Shown: piece after piece, positions 47,423 through 55,516 of the stretch
Position numbering within the stretch: position 1 is the stretch's first letter
Layout: each line of letters starts with the position of its first letter
Assembly (NCBI GenBank): GCA_946624065.1
Contig: CAMORT010000004.1
Span: 1 to 64,000 of the forward strand
Reading direction: 5' to 3'
From: F23-D06 sp002392325
GTDB taxonomy: Bacteria > Bacteroidota > Bacteroidia > Bacteroidales > WCHB1-69
DNA: 64,000 bases
The notes under the pieces: generated by a model
What the model saw: the letters and a program-made list of their open reading frames with translations, nothing else
Told to the model about the DNA's origin: nothing
The model's database searches: none
Position numbers and translations under genes: made by a program

Positions 47423-49378
47423 TTAACGAATAATTCTGAATTCTGTACGACGATTCTCTGCCCTTCCCTCTTCTGTGGCATTGTCGGCAATGGGCTTACG
47501 CTTGCCATAACCCTGATAACTCAGGCGCGACGGATCAATCTGCTTGCCCACCAAATAATCATATACGGCTTTCGCCCGCTCCAAAGAGAGACGGTCGTTG
47601 TACTCGTCACTTCCCTGGTTGTCGGTATGACCGCCAATTTCTATGTTCACCTTGTTGTGCTTCAAATAATCCGCCAACTTGTCCAACTCAACAAACGACT
47701 CCGGTTTCAGTTCGCTCTGGTTGAAGTCAAAGAAGATGTTCTTCAACACAACAACGGTACCTATATCCGCACGGCGCAACTGTATGTTCTTCAAATAGGG
47801 TGACAACTCCGTATAAGATTTCTCCACTTGGAAGTTCTCGGAATAAAACGGATAATTCGGATTGGACACATTGAGCAATATGTTGCTTCCCGTCTGAATG
47901 CACGCCAGATATTCGCCAGTCTCCGAATCCGACTGTGTATAGGTGACAACTTGCTTCGTGTTCAAATCCACCATTTCAATATTCGCCTCAAGTGGAGCGC
48001 CTGTGACGGCATCGGTGACAACTCCCTTCACATAGGTGACGGGGTTGGGACGCAAATTGTCGTCCAACTCAAAACTGTACAGATCAAGTCCACCAAAACC
48101 GCCATCCTTGTCCGACGCCATGTAGGCGACAGTACCGTTGGCGTTAATGAATATGTTGATTTCATCAGCCGGCGTGTTGATAGGATACCCCAGATTCTTC
48201 GGTTCGCTCCATGTGCCGTCCTGCTGCAGCGTTGTGTAATAGAGGTCATAACCACCCATGCCCACTCGCCCGTTGGAGGCGAAATACAAGGTGCGGCCAT
48301 CCGTATGGATGAATGGCGCCGCATCATCCTCCGGGGTGTTGATGGAGGGTCCCAGGTTCTCCGGTACAGTGAACTTGCCTTCCGAGGTCATCGTCGTTTT
48401 CCAAATATCTTTCTTTCCAAATCCACCCGGACGGGAAGAGACAAAATAAATGGTCCTGCCATCAGGCGCCATAGATGGCTGGCTTTCCCAAGCATGCGAA
48501 TTGACCGGAGCTCCAAAGTTGCGCGGGCGCGACCACTTGGATCCGATACGCTTGGACCAGTAGAGGTCGCAACTGCCCATACCGAAATCCGCATCACACA
48601 TGGTGTATAACAGATAGTTGCCATCGGGGGATATACTCTGTGCACCTTCATTATATCCGGTTTTGATGGGAGCTCCCACAGCGTTCCGCATCCGCCATTC
48701 CCCTTTCTCATCACGAATGGAGTAATAAAGATCCTCTTCATTCATGCAAAACGCGCAAACTGTACCTTTATCTTTAGGACGGTTTACGGTAAATATGAGT
48801 TGTGCGTCATCTGCAGTAATGGATGCCAGACTCTCATCCCACTCGGAGTTGATGCTCCCCCCAAGGTTCTCTGGATGAAATTTCACCGGATGGCTCATCG
48901 CCTCTATTCCAAACCTGCAGTTGGCCATACCTTTTTGAGCATCGGCGAAAACTTCACTATACTGCAGTCCCTTTTGAAGAAAAATCTCATAATTACGCAA
49001 CGCGCCTTCATACTGTGCACATTTCACACCCTCATTAGCCGCAATGAAGTACAACATCGGATCTGGATTGACCAACAGCTCAATGGCTTTGTTATAGCAC
49101 TTGACCGCTGAGTCCGATCTCAAGGTGAAGTTGTAAATATCACCCAACATGATGTAGGTGTCCGGATAACAGGGATCTTTCTGCTGCGCCTGTTTCAATA
49201 AAGAGAGCGCCTTGTCAAATTCCCGGTTGTTGATGCACTGCTCAGCTTTTGAACACAACGAGGCAACTTTGGAATTCTTTTGAGCAGATGCCGGAATGGA
49301 AACCATTAAAAAAGATAATGTATATATAAATATACATCTTATAGTAAGGACAATCTGAAATCTGCTCTTGGTTTTCAT
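47423..49378 (-). CDS. PorE-like OmpA-family protein (TPR, propeller, CRD, OmpA)
   Basis: A 651-residue exported protein with four regions in the order known for PorE of Porphyromonas gingivalis. First come TPR repeats at about 35-150 (KALSLLKQAQQKDPCYPDTY). A PD40/WD40-type propeller follows at about 165-470 (DLYYSIRDEKGEWRMRN, GNYLLYTMCDADFGMGSCDL, GRTIYFVSSRPGGFGKKDIW). Then a carboxypeptidase-like regulatory domain at about 475-545 (YVKGVVTDAVTGAPLEANIE) and a peptidoglycan-binding OmpA C-domain at 555-651 (FFDFNQSELKP, GGHTDNQGSDEYNDRLS). PorE belongs to the T9SS and links to peptidoglycan. The N-terminus is a signal peptide ending in ASA-Q without a lipobox, unlike P. gingivalis PorE. 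It begins immediately after mazG. Confidence 0.75.
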   Translation of the reverse strand: MKTKSRFQIVLTIRCIFIYTLSFLMVSIPASAQKNSKVASLCSKAEQCINNREFDKALSLLKQAQQKDPCYPDTYIMLGDIYNFTLRSDSAVKCYNKAIELLVNPDPMLYFIAANEGVKCAQYEGALRNYEIFLQKGLQYSEVFADAQKGMANCRFGIEAMSHPVKFHPENLGGSINSEWDESLASITADDAQLIFTVNRPKDKGTVCAFCMNEEDLYYSIRDEKGEWRMRNAVGAPIKTGYNEGAQSISPDGNYLLYTMCDADFGMGSCDLYWSKRIGSKWSRPRNFGAPVNSHAWESQPSMAPDGRTIYFVSSRPGGFGKKDIWKTTMTSEGKFTVPENLGPSINTPEDDAAPFIHTDGRTLYFASNGRVGMGGYDLYYTTLQQDGTWSEPKNLGYPINTPADEINIFINANGTVAYMASDKDGGFGGLDLYSFELDDNLRPNPVTYVKGVVTDAVTGAPLEANIEMVDLNTKQVVTYTQSDSETGEYLACIQTGSNILLNVSNPNYPFYSENFQVEKSYTELSPYLKNIQLRRADIGTVVVLKNIFFDFNQSELKPESFVELDKLADYLKHNKVNIEIGGHTDNQGSDEYNDRLSLERAKAVYDYLVGKQIDPSRLSYQGYGKRKPIADNATEEGRAENRRTEFRIIR

Positions 49379-50146
49379 TTATTCAAGTTCTTTTGCGGCC
49401 TGCCAGAACGATTCCATCTCCTCTAAAGACAAATCCGTCAACTTGCGCCCGGCGTTTTTGGCCCGATTCTCTATGTATTGAAACCGACGAATGAATTTGC
49501 GGTTTGATTTTTCTAACGCATCATCAGGGTTGATTCGTATAAAGCGCGCATAATTTATCAAAGCGAACAAAACATCCCCGAGTTCATCTTCAACCTTATC
49601 AGATTGATTGTCAACTTCTTGTCGCAATTCTGACAACTCTTCTTGAACCTTATCCCAAACCTCTTTCTCGTTATGCCAGTCAAACCCAACACCATTGGCT
49701 TTTTCTTGGATGCGGTACGCCTTAATCATGGAAGGAGCGCTTTTCGGGACACCGCCCAATACGGAACGGTTCCCTTCTTTCTGCAATTTGATCTTCTCCC
49801 AGTTCTCGTGAACTGCCTGAGCATCCTGAGCTTGCGCATCACCATAAATATGCGGGTGACGACGAATCAGTTTTTCACATAATTGATTGAGTACCTGAGT
49901 GATATCAAACAATTTCTGCTCAGAAGCGACTTTTGCATAGAAAACAATGTGCAACATCAAATCTCCCAACTCTTTGCACATGTCTGCATAGTTCTTATCC
50001 ACGATGGCTTCGGATAATTCAAAAGTTTCTTCGATGGTCAGGCAACGCAAGGTGTCAAAAGTCTGCACACTATCCCACGGACACTTCTCCCGAAGTTCGT
50101 CCATGATATCCAACAATCTTTGAAAAGCAACTAATCTCGGATCCAT
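49379..50146 (-). CDS. mazG: Nucleoside triphosphate pyrophosphohydrolase MazG
   Basis: A 255-residue two-domain MazG that hydrolyses (d)NTPs to monophosphates and pyrophosphate, cleaning damaged nucleotides. Each half has a metal-binding E-E-x-x-E-L/E-x-x-D pattern: EETFELSEAIVDKN with CKELGDLMLHIVFYA in the first, and EELSELRQEV with VEDELGDVLFALINYAR in the second. The conserved LRCLTIEETFE and GVPKSAPSMIKAYRIQEKA segments are present. Its stop codon abuts the start of the PorE-like gene, and proS lies 33 nt upstream, so the three form an operon. Confidence 0.95.
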   Translation of the reverse strand: MDPRLVAFQRLLDIMDELREKCPWDSVQTFDTLRCLTIEETFELSEAIVDKNYADMCKELGDLMLHIVFYAKVASEQKLFDITQVLNQLCEKLIRRHPHIYGDAQAQDAQAVHENWEKIKLQKEGNRSVLGGVPKSAPSMIKAYRIQEKANGVGFDWHNEKEVWDKVQEELSELRQEVDNQSDKVEDELGDVLFALINYARFIRINPDDALEKSNRKFIRRFQYIENRAKNAGRKLTDLSLEEMESFWQAAKELE

Positions 50147-50179
50147 TTATCTAATAAAATATTGATTTCCAATGGATTA

Positions 50180-51655
50180 TTAGTATGCTCTTGCAAAAAG
50201 CACCCGTTGCTTGGAAGGTTTGCCCGTCAAGATGCACTTGCCTTCTTCCTGTGGATTGTTGAATGGGATACAGCGGATAGTCGCCTTGGTCAACTCCTTG
50301 ATCTTATCCTCAGTTTCAGGGGTTCCGTCCCAATGCGCATAGATAAATCCGGGATGATTGTCAAGCAGATCCACAAACTCTTCCCAAGTGTCCGCTTTGC
50401 GGGTGTTTTCCTCTCTGAATTTCAAGGCCTTGTCGAACAAATTCTGCTGAATGTCCTTCAACAGTTTCTGGATATGCTCCACCAGTGTATCAAACGGGAC
50501 AACCTCTTTCTCCAAGGTGTCGCGGCGGGCGATTTCGGCCGCATTGTTTTCAAGATCACGCGGTCCGATGGCGATTCTAACCGGAACGCCCTTCAACTCA
50601 TACTCATTGAATTTCCAACCGGAGCGTTTGGCGTCATCGTTATCAAACTTGACTGAAATATTGAGTTCTTTAAGTTTTGAAATAAGCGGTTGCACTTTCT
50701 CGGCAATAGCGGTGCGTTCTTCTTCACTTTTATAGATAGGAACTATAACTACTTGAATAGGAGCAAGATTCGGCGGAAGCACCAAGCCATTGTCATCAGA
50801 GTGCGTCATAATCAACGCACCAATCAAACGGGTGGAAACACCCCAAGAGGTCGCCCACACATATTCAAGTTGGTTGTTCTGGTTAAGGAACTTCACATCG
50901 AAGGCCTTGGCGAAATTCTGTCCAAGGAAATGGGATGTGCCTGCCTGTAGTGCCTTACCATCCTGCATCAACGCCTCGATACAGTAGGTGTCCAGAGCGC
51001 CGCCAAAACGCTCATTCGGGGATTTCACACCTTTGATGACCGGAATAGCCATAAAGTTCTCGGCAAAATCGGCATAAACATGCAACATCTTCTCGGTTTC
51101 CTCCACGGCCTCTTCACGAGTGGCGTGAGCGGTATGTCCTTCCTGCCACAAAAACTCAGCGGTACGCAAGAACAAGCGGGTGCGCATCTCCCAGCGGACC
51201 ACATTTGCCCACTGATTGCAAAGAATCGGCAGATCGCGATAGGATTGGATCCAGTTCTTATATGTGTCCCAGATGATGGTTTCAGAAGTGGGACGCACGA
51301 TCAGTTCCTCTTCCAATTTGGCTTCGGGGTCAACCACCACTCCACCGCCATTCGGATCATTTTTCAAACGGTAATGGGTGACAACCGCACATTCTTTCGC
51401 AAAACCCTCCACATGGCTGGCTTCACGACTGAAAAAGGATTTCGGAATGAAAATCGGGAAATAGGCATTCATGTGACCTGTCTCCTTGAACATTCTATCC
51501 AATGTGGATTGGAGTTTTTCCCATATAGCGTAACCGTAAGGTTTGATTACCATACATCCTCTAACTGATGAATTTTCAGCAAGATCCGCTTTTTTTACAA
51601 TATCGTTATACCATTGCGAATAATTCTCTTTTCTTGTAGTTAAACTTTTAGCCAT
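50180..51655 (-). CDS. proS: Prolyl-tRNA synthetase, archaeal/eukaryotic type
   Basis: Charges tRNA-Pro. The ATG at 51655 is chosen because ProRS of this type starts close to MAKSLTTRKENYSQWYNDIV; an earlier in-frame start would lie near the promoter. At 491 residues it is the short class lacking the bacterial editing insertion. Class II motif 2 is seen as RWEMRTRLFLRTAEFLWQEGHTAH, the proline-pocket RPTSETI upstream, and the anticodon-binding domain PIQVVIVPIYKSEEE further on. The C-terminal zinc-domain-like tail ends in a Tyr (KQRVLFARAY), typical of this type. Bacteroidota generally carry this form, so it is not a sign of recent transfer. Confidence 0.96.
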   Translation of the reverse strand: MAKSLTTRKENYSQWYNDIVKKADLAENSSVRGCMVIKPYGYAIWEKLQSTLDRMFKETGHMNAYFPIFIPKSFFSREASHVEGFAKECAVVTHYRLKNDPNGGGVVVDPEAKLEEELIVRPTSETIIWDTYKNWIQSYRDLPILCNQWANVVRWEMRTRLFLRTAEFLWQEGHTAHATREEAVEETEKMLHVYADFAENFMAIPVIKGVKSPNERFGGALDTYCIEALMQDGKALQAGTSHFLGQNFAKAFDVKFLNQNNQLEYVWATSWGVSTRLIGALIMTHSDDNGLVLPPNLAPIQVVIVPIYKSEEERTAIAEKVQPLISKLKELNISVKFDNDDAKRSGWKFNEYELKGVPVRIAIGPRDLENNAAEIARRDTLEKEVVPFDTLVEHIQKLLKDIQQNLFDKALKFREENTRKADTWEEFVDLLDNHPGFIYAHWDGTPETEDKIKELTKATIRCIPFNNPQEEGKCILTGKPSKQRVLFARAY

Positions 51656-51684
51656 TATTTTTCTTTTATAAATTAACTTTTTCG

Positions 51685-51692
51685 TATTTTTG
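51685..51692 (+). promoter_or_regulatory. Bacteroidetes -7 box (TATTTTTG) for the plus-strand envelope operon
   Basis: TAnnTTTG match 68 nt before the lipoprotein start at 51760. It lies inside the proS leader on the other strand. Confidence 0.55.
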
Positions 51693-51724
51693 CCGTCTAT
51701 CAAAAGACTGTTTAAATTGAATTG

Positions 51725-51732
51725 CAAAAATA
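51725..51732 (-). promoter_or_regulatory. Bacteroidetes -7 box (TATTTTTG) for proS
   Basis: TAnnTTTG on the minus strand, 70 nt before the proS ATG. Because it lies to the right of the plus-strand box at 51685, the two divergent transcripts would overlap at their 5' ends by roughly 20 nt. Confidence 0.55.
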
Positions 51733-51747
51733 CGAAAATAAAGCCAT

Positions 51748-51755
51748 AAGGAGGT
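51748..51755 (+). promoter_or_regulatory. Strong Shine-Dalgarno sequence AAGGAGGT
   Basis: A near-perfect anti-16S match four bases before the ATG at 51760. Strong SD sequences are uncommon in Bacteroidota, so this suggests high translation of the lipoprotein or a conserved pairing role. Confidence 0.6.
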
Positions 51756-51759
51756 CAAT

Positions 51760-53181
51760 ATGAAAAAACTATTTTTAATCGCCTTATCCACCGCAGCTGT
51801 ACTGCTAACCGCTTGCAACACAGGGTCATTCGCCTATTATGATGACATCTATTCATCTTCTGGCGACGACCAATACAAGATCCTGCAGGCGAAAAACTAT
51901 GACAATACAGCATCCGAATCCGCCCCAATCACCTATTACGAGGAGACTCCCGCACCGGATTCCATCTCCTATCAGTACAACACAGACGGCAGCATCGGCA
52001 CTACTTATTATTATAATGAGGATGATTATTATGATTATTACTATTCCTCCCGCCTGCGCCGCTTCCACACCAGTTTGTACAGCGGTTGGGGTTATTACGA
52101 CCCTTACTTCACCAACATGTACTGGTATGATTATTGCCCATCCAACTGGGGTTTAAGCATTTACATGGGTTACAACTGGTGGTGGCCAAGTTATTATTAC
52201 CGTCCGTACTATTACAATTACGGATGGTATGACTATGGTTTCCGCTATGGTTGGGGATGGGATTATTACAATCCTTATTGGTACAACCATGGTTGGGGAT
52301 GGTATCATCATCACAATTGGGCCATTGATTATTACCACAACAACTACGACAGCAACCACTCCTTCTATTATGGGCATCGAAACAGCATTGGCCCCTCAGT
52401 AGGCAACCAGACTGCAGATGGCAGAGGTGAGCGTCCCGATGGTTACCTTCCAACCGGTCATGGCAACGGAGAGAACAGCAACCACTACTCTGTAACTTCC
52501 TCTCCTGCAACTTTCAACGAAAGATATGACAATCTTTCCGCCTCTTATTCGCCTTCCGGATCGGGCAATACGGCAAGACCGACAGCGACACCTGCCAGCA
52601 CTGCATCCAACCCCGCATCCAGAACTGCTGCAGAAAGAACCAATTCTTCCACTTCAAGAACAAACGCTAACATTAGTCCTAACCCGAAACCTACTAACAA
52701 TACGCCTACCAACACCAACCGTACTAATGTAACCCCCAACCGGACAACCACCACTCCTGTGACACGTCCTAACACCACTCCCAAACCTGCTCCTTCCAAC
52801 CAATACGCTCGTCCTTCCCAGAACAGTTCCAGAACCCCATCTTCTAGCACCACTCGTCCCTCTTCCACTACCACTCGCCCTTCTTCCAGCACCAGTTGGT
52901 CCAGACCTTCTTCTTCCAACACTGCCAGACCCAGTTCCACATACAGCAACTCCTCACGCAACCAATCAACAAGTTCATCATACAGTAATTCAAATTCTTA
53001 CAGATCAAATTCTTCCTATAGCCGACCGAGTTCGTCCTCATACAACTCGGGCTCATCATCCCGCAGCAGTTACAGTTCCTCTTCCCACAGCAGTTCATCA
53101 TACAGCGGATCCTCTTCCTCCAGAAGCAGCGGATCATCCTATAGTGGAAGTTCTTCACGCAGCAGCGGAGGCAGACGATAA
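51760..53181 (+). CDS. Aromatic-rich and Ser/Thr-rich low-complexity lipoprotein
   Basis: A 473-residue predicted lipoprotein: signal peptide with lipobox LTAC (Cys about residue 19). The mature part has two contrasting halves. Residues ~85-205 are extraordinarily rich in Tyr and Trp with Gly, Asn and His (for example MGYNWWWPSYYYRPYYYNYG). Residues ~240-473 are almost only Ser, Thr, Asn, Pro and Arg, ending in Ser-rich repeats (SSYSGSSSSRSSGSSYSGSS). I recognise no family. The disordered tail could be a target for O-glycosylation, which Bacteroidota place at D-S/T motifs, but few such motifs are present. It opens a plus-strand cluster of four envelope genes. Confidence 0.8.
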   Translation: MKKLFLIALSTAAVLLTACNTGSFAYYDDIYSSSGDDQYKILQAKNYDNTASESAPITYYEETPAPDSISYQYNTDGSIGTTYYYNEDDYYDYYYSSRLRRFHTSLYSGWGYYDPYFTNMYWYDYCPSNWGLSIYMGYNWWWPSYYYRPYYYNYGWYDYGFRYGWGWDYYNPYWYNHGWGWYHHHNWAIDYYHNNYDSNHSFYYGHRNSIGPSVGNQTADGRGERPDGYLPTGHGNGENSNHYSVTSSPATFNERYDNLSASYSPSGSGNTARPTATPASTASNPASRTAAERTNSSTSRTNANISPNPKPTNNTPTNTNRTNVTPNRTTTTPVTRPNTTPKPAPSNQYARPSQNSSRTPSSSTTRPSSTTTRPSSSTSWSRPSSSNTARPSSTYSNSSRNQSTSSSYSNSNSYRSNSSYSRPSSSSYNSGSSSRSSYSSSSHSSSSYSGSSSSRSSGSSYSGSSSRSSGGRR

Positions 53182-53211
53182 AACCAACTATAATAAAACC
53201 TTTTTGAAACA

Positions 53212-54714
53212 ATGAAAAAGTTATTAAGCAGCATATTGATTATCAGTCTTTTTTGTACCGTAATGGCCCAAGGAGACTATGAGGCGTTCCGCTTCTCACA
53301 AATCGAATATCAGGGTACAGCGCGCTACATGGGAGCGGGCGGCGCCTTCAGCGCTACCGGCGGCGAATTTTCAGCTCTCAATGTCAACCCTGCCGCCATC
53401 GGACTGTACAAACGCCATGAGGTTACCCTCACCCCACTGTCCATCGCTTTCACCAATAACAGTTCCTCCTACTATGGGAACACAAGTTCCACTATGAAAG
53501 CCAAATACACGGTTCCACAGTGCGGTCTGGTTATCTCCAACCACATTGAGAATTCCAACTGGAACTACTGGCATTTCGGGTTCGGATACAACCGTATCAT
53601 GGACTACAACAACACTTTCCGCGCCAACGGAATTGTCAGCAATTCCATAGTGAACACCATCCTACCCCACGCCAACGGCACACCTTACAGCGCCCTCACC
53701 GGAGACGCATCCCTGGCTTGGAGCACTTGGCTGATTGACACTATTCCAGGCACTAACAATCTGTATTACAGTCCTTTTGAAAACGCCAAACTGGAACACG
53801 ACGCTGTTGTGAAAACATCCGGAGCCATGGACGAAATCAGTTTTTCTTTCGGCGGCAACTATTCCGACAAACTTTTTGTCGGCGCCACCATTGGTGTTCC
53901 TGTGCTTGACTACAAAGAGGTGATCTCGTACGCTGAAACAGCTTCCGACGAAGTTACCCTGTCTCACGGCATCCGCTCGTTCCAAACCAACAGCACTCAA
54001 CAGAATTCCGGAGGCGGCATTAACTTGAAGTTGGGTCTCATCTATCAGCCCGTTAACTTTTTACGAGTTGGTGCCTCGTTCCAAACGCCCACCTATTTCT
54101 GGAGAATTCGCGATTCCTATAACCGCAACATGATTTCTTACTACACGAACGGCAAGAACTCCGACACTTGGAGTTACGATAACGGTTACCGTTTCTCGCT
54201 CACCACTCCGCTCAAATTTAATGTAAGCGCCGCTTTCCTCATCAAGAAACGCGCCTTCATCTCCGCCGAGTATGATTTTATCGATTATTCCATGTCGAAA
54301 CTTTACGCCGACGATTATTCGTTTGATACAGAAAATCAAACTATTGATAATAAATTCGGCATTTGCCATACGGTAAAATTGGGTGCCGAAGTGAATGTGA
54401 CTTCCAAGTTCCTACTTCGCGCGGGTTACAACTATAAAACTTCTCCCTACAAAAATTTCGCCTCCAGTTTCAACGGAAGCGCACATTACGGTTCTGTCGG
54501 CTTCGGCATCCGCACAAAATATGTGTTCTTCGACATGGCATATGTGATGAAATACGGAAAAGACAGTTTCTGGCTGTATCCTGACAACAACTCCCAGAAC
54601 ATGGGCGAATACGAGGATCTCATCCACAATCCCGGTTCAGACGCCTATCTTAGCGCCATCTCCACCAAAGGCATATCGCACAGAATTGTCGCTACCATCG
54701 GATGTAAGTTCTAA
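53212..54714 (+). CDS. OMPP1/FadL/TodX-type outer-membrane transport protein
   Basis: A 500-residue outer-membrane protein with a signal peptide (KKLLSSILIISLFCTVMA, cleavage before Gln). After it comes the FadL-superfamily start: RFSQIEYQGTARYMGAGGAF, then SATGGEFSALNVNPAAIGLY, where the N-P-A-x-x-G motif is the most recognisable mark. The rest reads as a 14-strand barrel with strands such as VGASFQTPTYFWRIRDSYNR and LRAGYNYKTSPYKN, ending ISHRIVATIGCKF with a C-terminal Phe. Family members carry hydrophobic substrates such as fatty acids or aromatics; the substrate here is unknown. It starts 30 nt after the lipoprotein gene. Confidence 0.85.
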   Translation: MKKLLSSILIISLFCTVMAQGDYEAFRFSQIEYQGTARYMGAGGAFSATGGEFSALNVNPAAIGLYKRHEVTLTPLSIAFTNNSSSYYGNTSSTMKAKYTVPQCGLVISNHIENSNWNYWHFGFGYNRIMDYNNTFRANGIVSNSIVNTILPHANGTPYSALTGDASLAWSTWLIDTIPGTNNLYYSPFENAKLEHDAVVKTSGAMDEISFSFGGNYSDKLFVGATIGVPVLDYKEVISYAETASDEVTLSHGIRSFQTNSTQQNSGGGINLKLGLIYQPVNFLRVGASFQTPTYFWRIRDSYNRNMISYYTNGKNSDTWSYDNGYRFSLTTPLKFNVSAAFLIKKRAFISAEYDFIDYSMSKLYADDYSFDTENQTIDNKFGICHTVKLGAEVNVTSKFLLRAGYNYKTSPYKNFASSFNGSAHYGSVGFGIRTKYVFFDMAYVMKYGKDSFWLYPDNNSQNMGEYEDLIHNPGSDAYLSAISTKGISHRIVATIGCKF

Positions 54715-54720
54715 ACAACT

Positions 54721-55497
54721 ATGTATAAGCGTATTATAGCAGCATTCATCATTGCTATTTTCGTTGGAGAAGTTTCGGCACAATCCATCTATAATACGGC
54801 ATTCCATCATTTTACCACCGATCCTATGGCCAACATATATGGCTGGCAAGGATCCCAACTGAACAAATACACGTCTGAAGGGAAATTCCTTCAGACGTTT
54901 GGCATTCCTTCTTATGGTAATATCGCCCATGTGGATGCGGATAACGCTGTAAAAACCTTAGTATTCTACCAGGAAGCAGGCAAACTGGTTCTGCTGAACA
55001 ATAAACTGGCGCCCATCGGCAACGAGTTGGACCTTTTCGAACACGACTTGACCTCCATAACACTGGCGGCTCTCTTCGGAAACAACCAAATTGTCTTATT
55101 TGATGAACCCAACCAAGACCTCTACATCACCGATTTGAATCTGAATGTTGTCAACAAAACCCATTGCAGTTTCCCCGAAGAAATAGCCCCATTCTTTCTG
55201 CAATCCGAATCCGACCATTGCATTATGCTGGTGGACTCTCTGAAGGGCATCTTCTTCTTTGACCGGTTCGGCACCTTCGATCGGCGGTTGCCCATTCCCG
55301 GAATCCTTTCCGCCCAACTATATGGAGATAATCTGATTTATCTGAAAGACAACACCTTATATCAATATAACAGAAAAAAACTGGAACAAACCCATACAAG
55401 TCCATCCTTTATTCCAAACAGCAAAGAGATCCGCATGGCAGGAACCTGGCGCTTCATTTTGGACAAGGATGGCACTCTGCACACTATTCAACAATAA
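54721..55497 (+). CDS. Exported protein of unknown function, propeller-like repeats
   Basis: A 258-residue protein with a signal peptide (MYKRIIAAFIIAIFVGEVSA, cleavage before Gln). Repeated strand-turn-strand segments suggest a small beta-propeller or similar all-beta fold, for example TDPMANIYGWQGSQLNKYTS, NNQIVLFDEPNQDLYITDLN, and DNLIYLKDNTLYQYNRKKLE. I do not recognise a named family. It begins 6 nt after the FadL-type gene and ends 19 nt before the next, so the genes are almost certainly transcribed together. Confidence 0.7.
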   Translation: MYKRIIAAFIIAIFVGEVSAQSIYNTAFHHFTTDPMANIYGWQGSQLNKYTSEGKFLQTFGIPSYGNIAHVDADNAVKTLVFYQEAGKLVLLNNKLAPIGNELDLFEHDLTSITLAALFGNNQIVLFDEPNQDLYITDLNLNVVNKTHCSFPEEIAPFFLQSESDHCIMLVDSLKGIFFFDRFGTFDRRLPIPGILSAQLYGDNLIYLKDNTLYQYNRKKLEQTHTSPSFIPNSKEIRMAGTWRFILDKDGTLHTIQQ

Positions 55498-55516
55498 CAA
55501 TCAAGATATCGGCACT

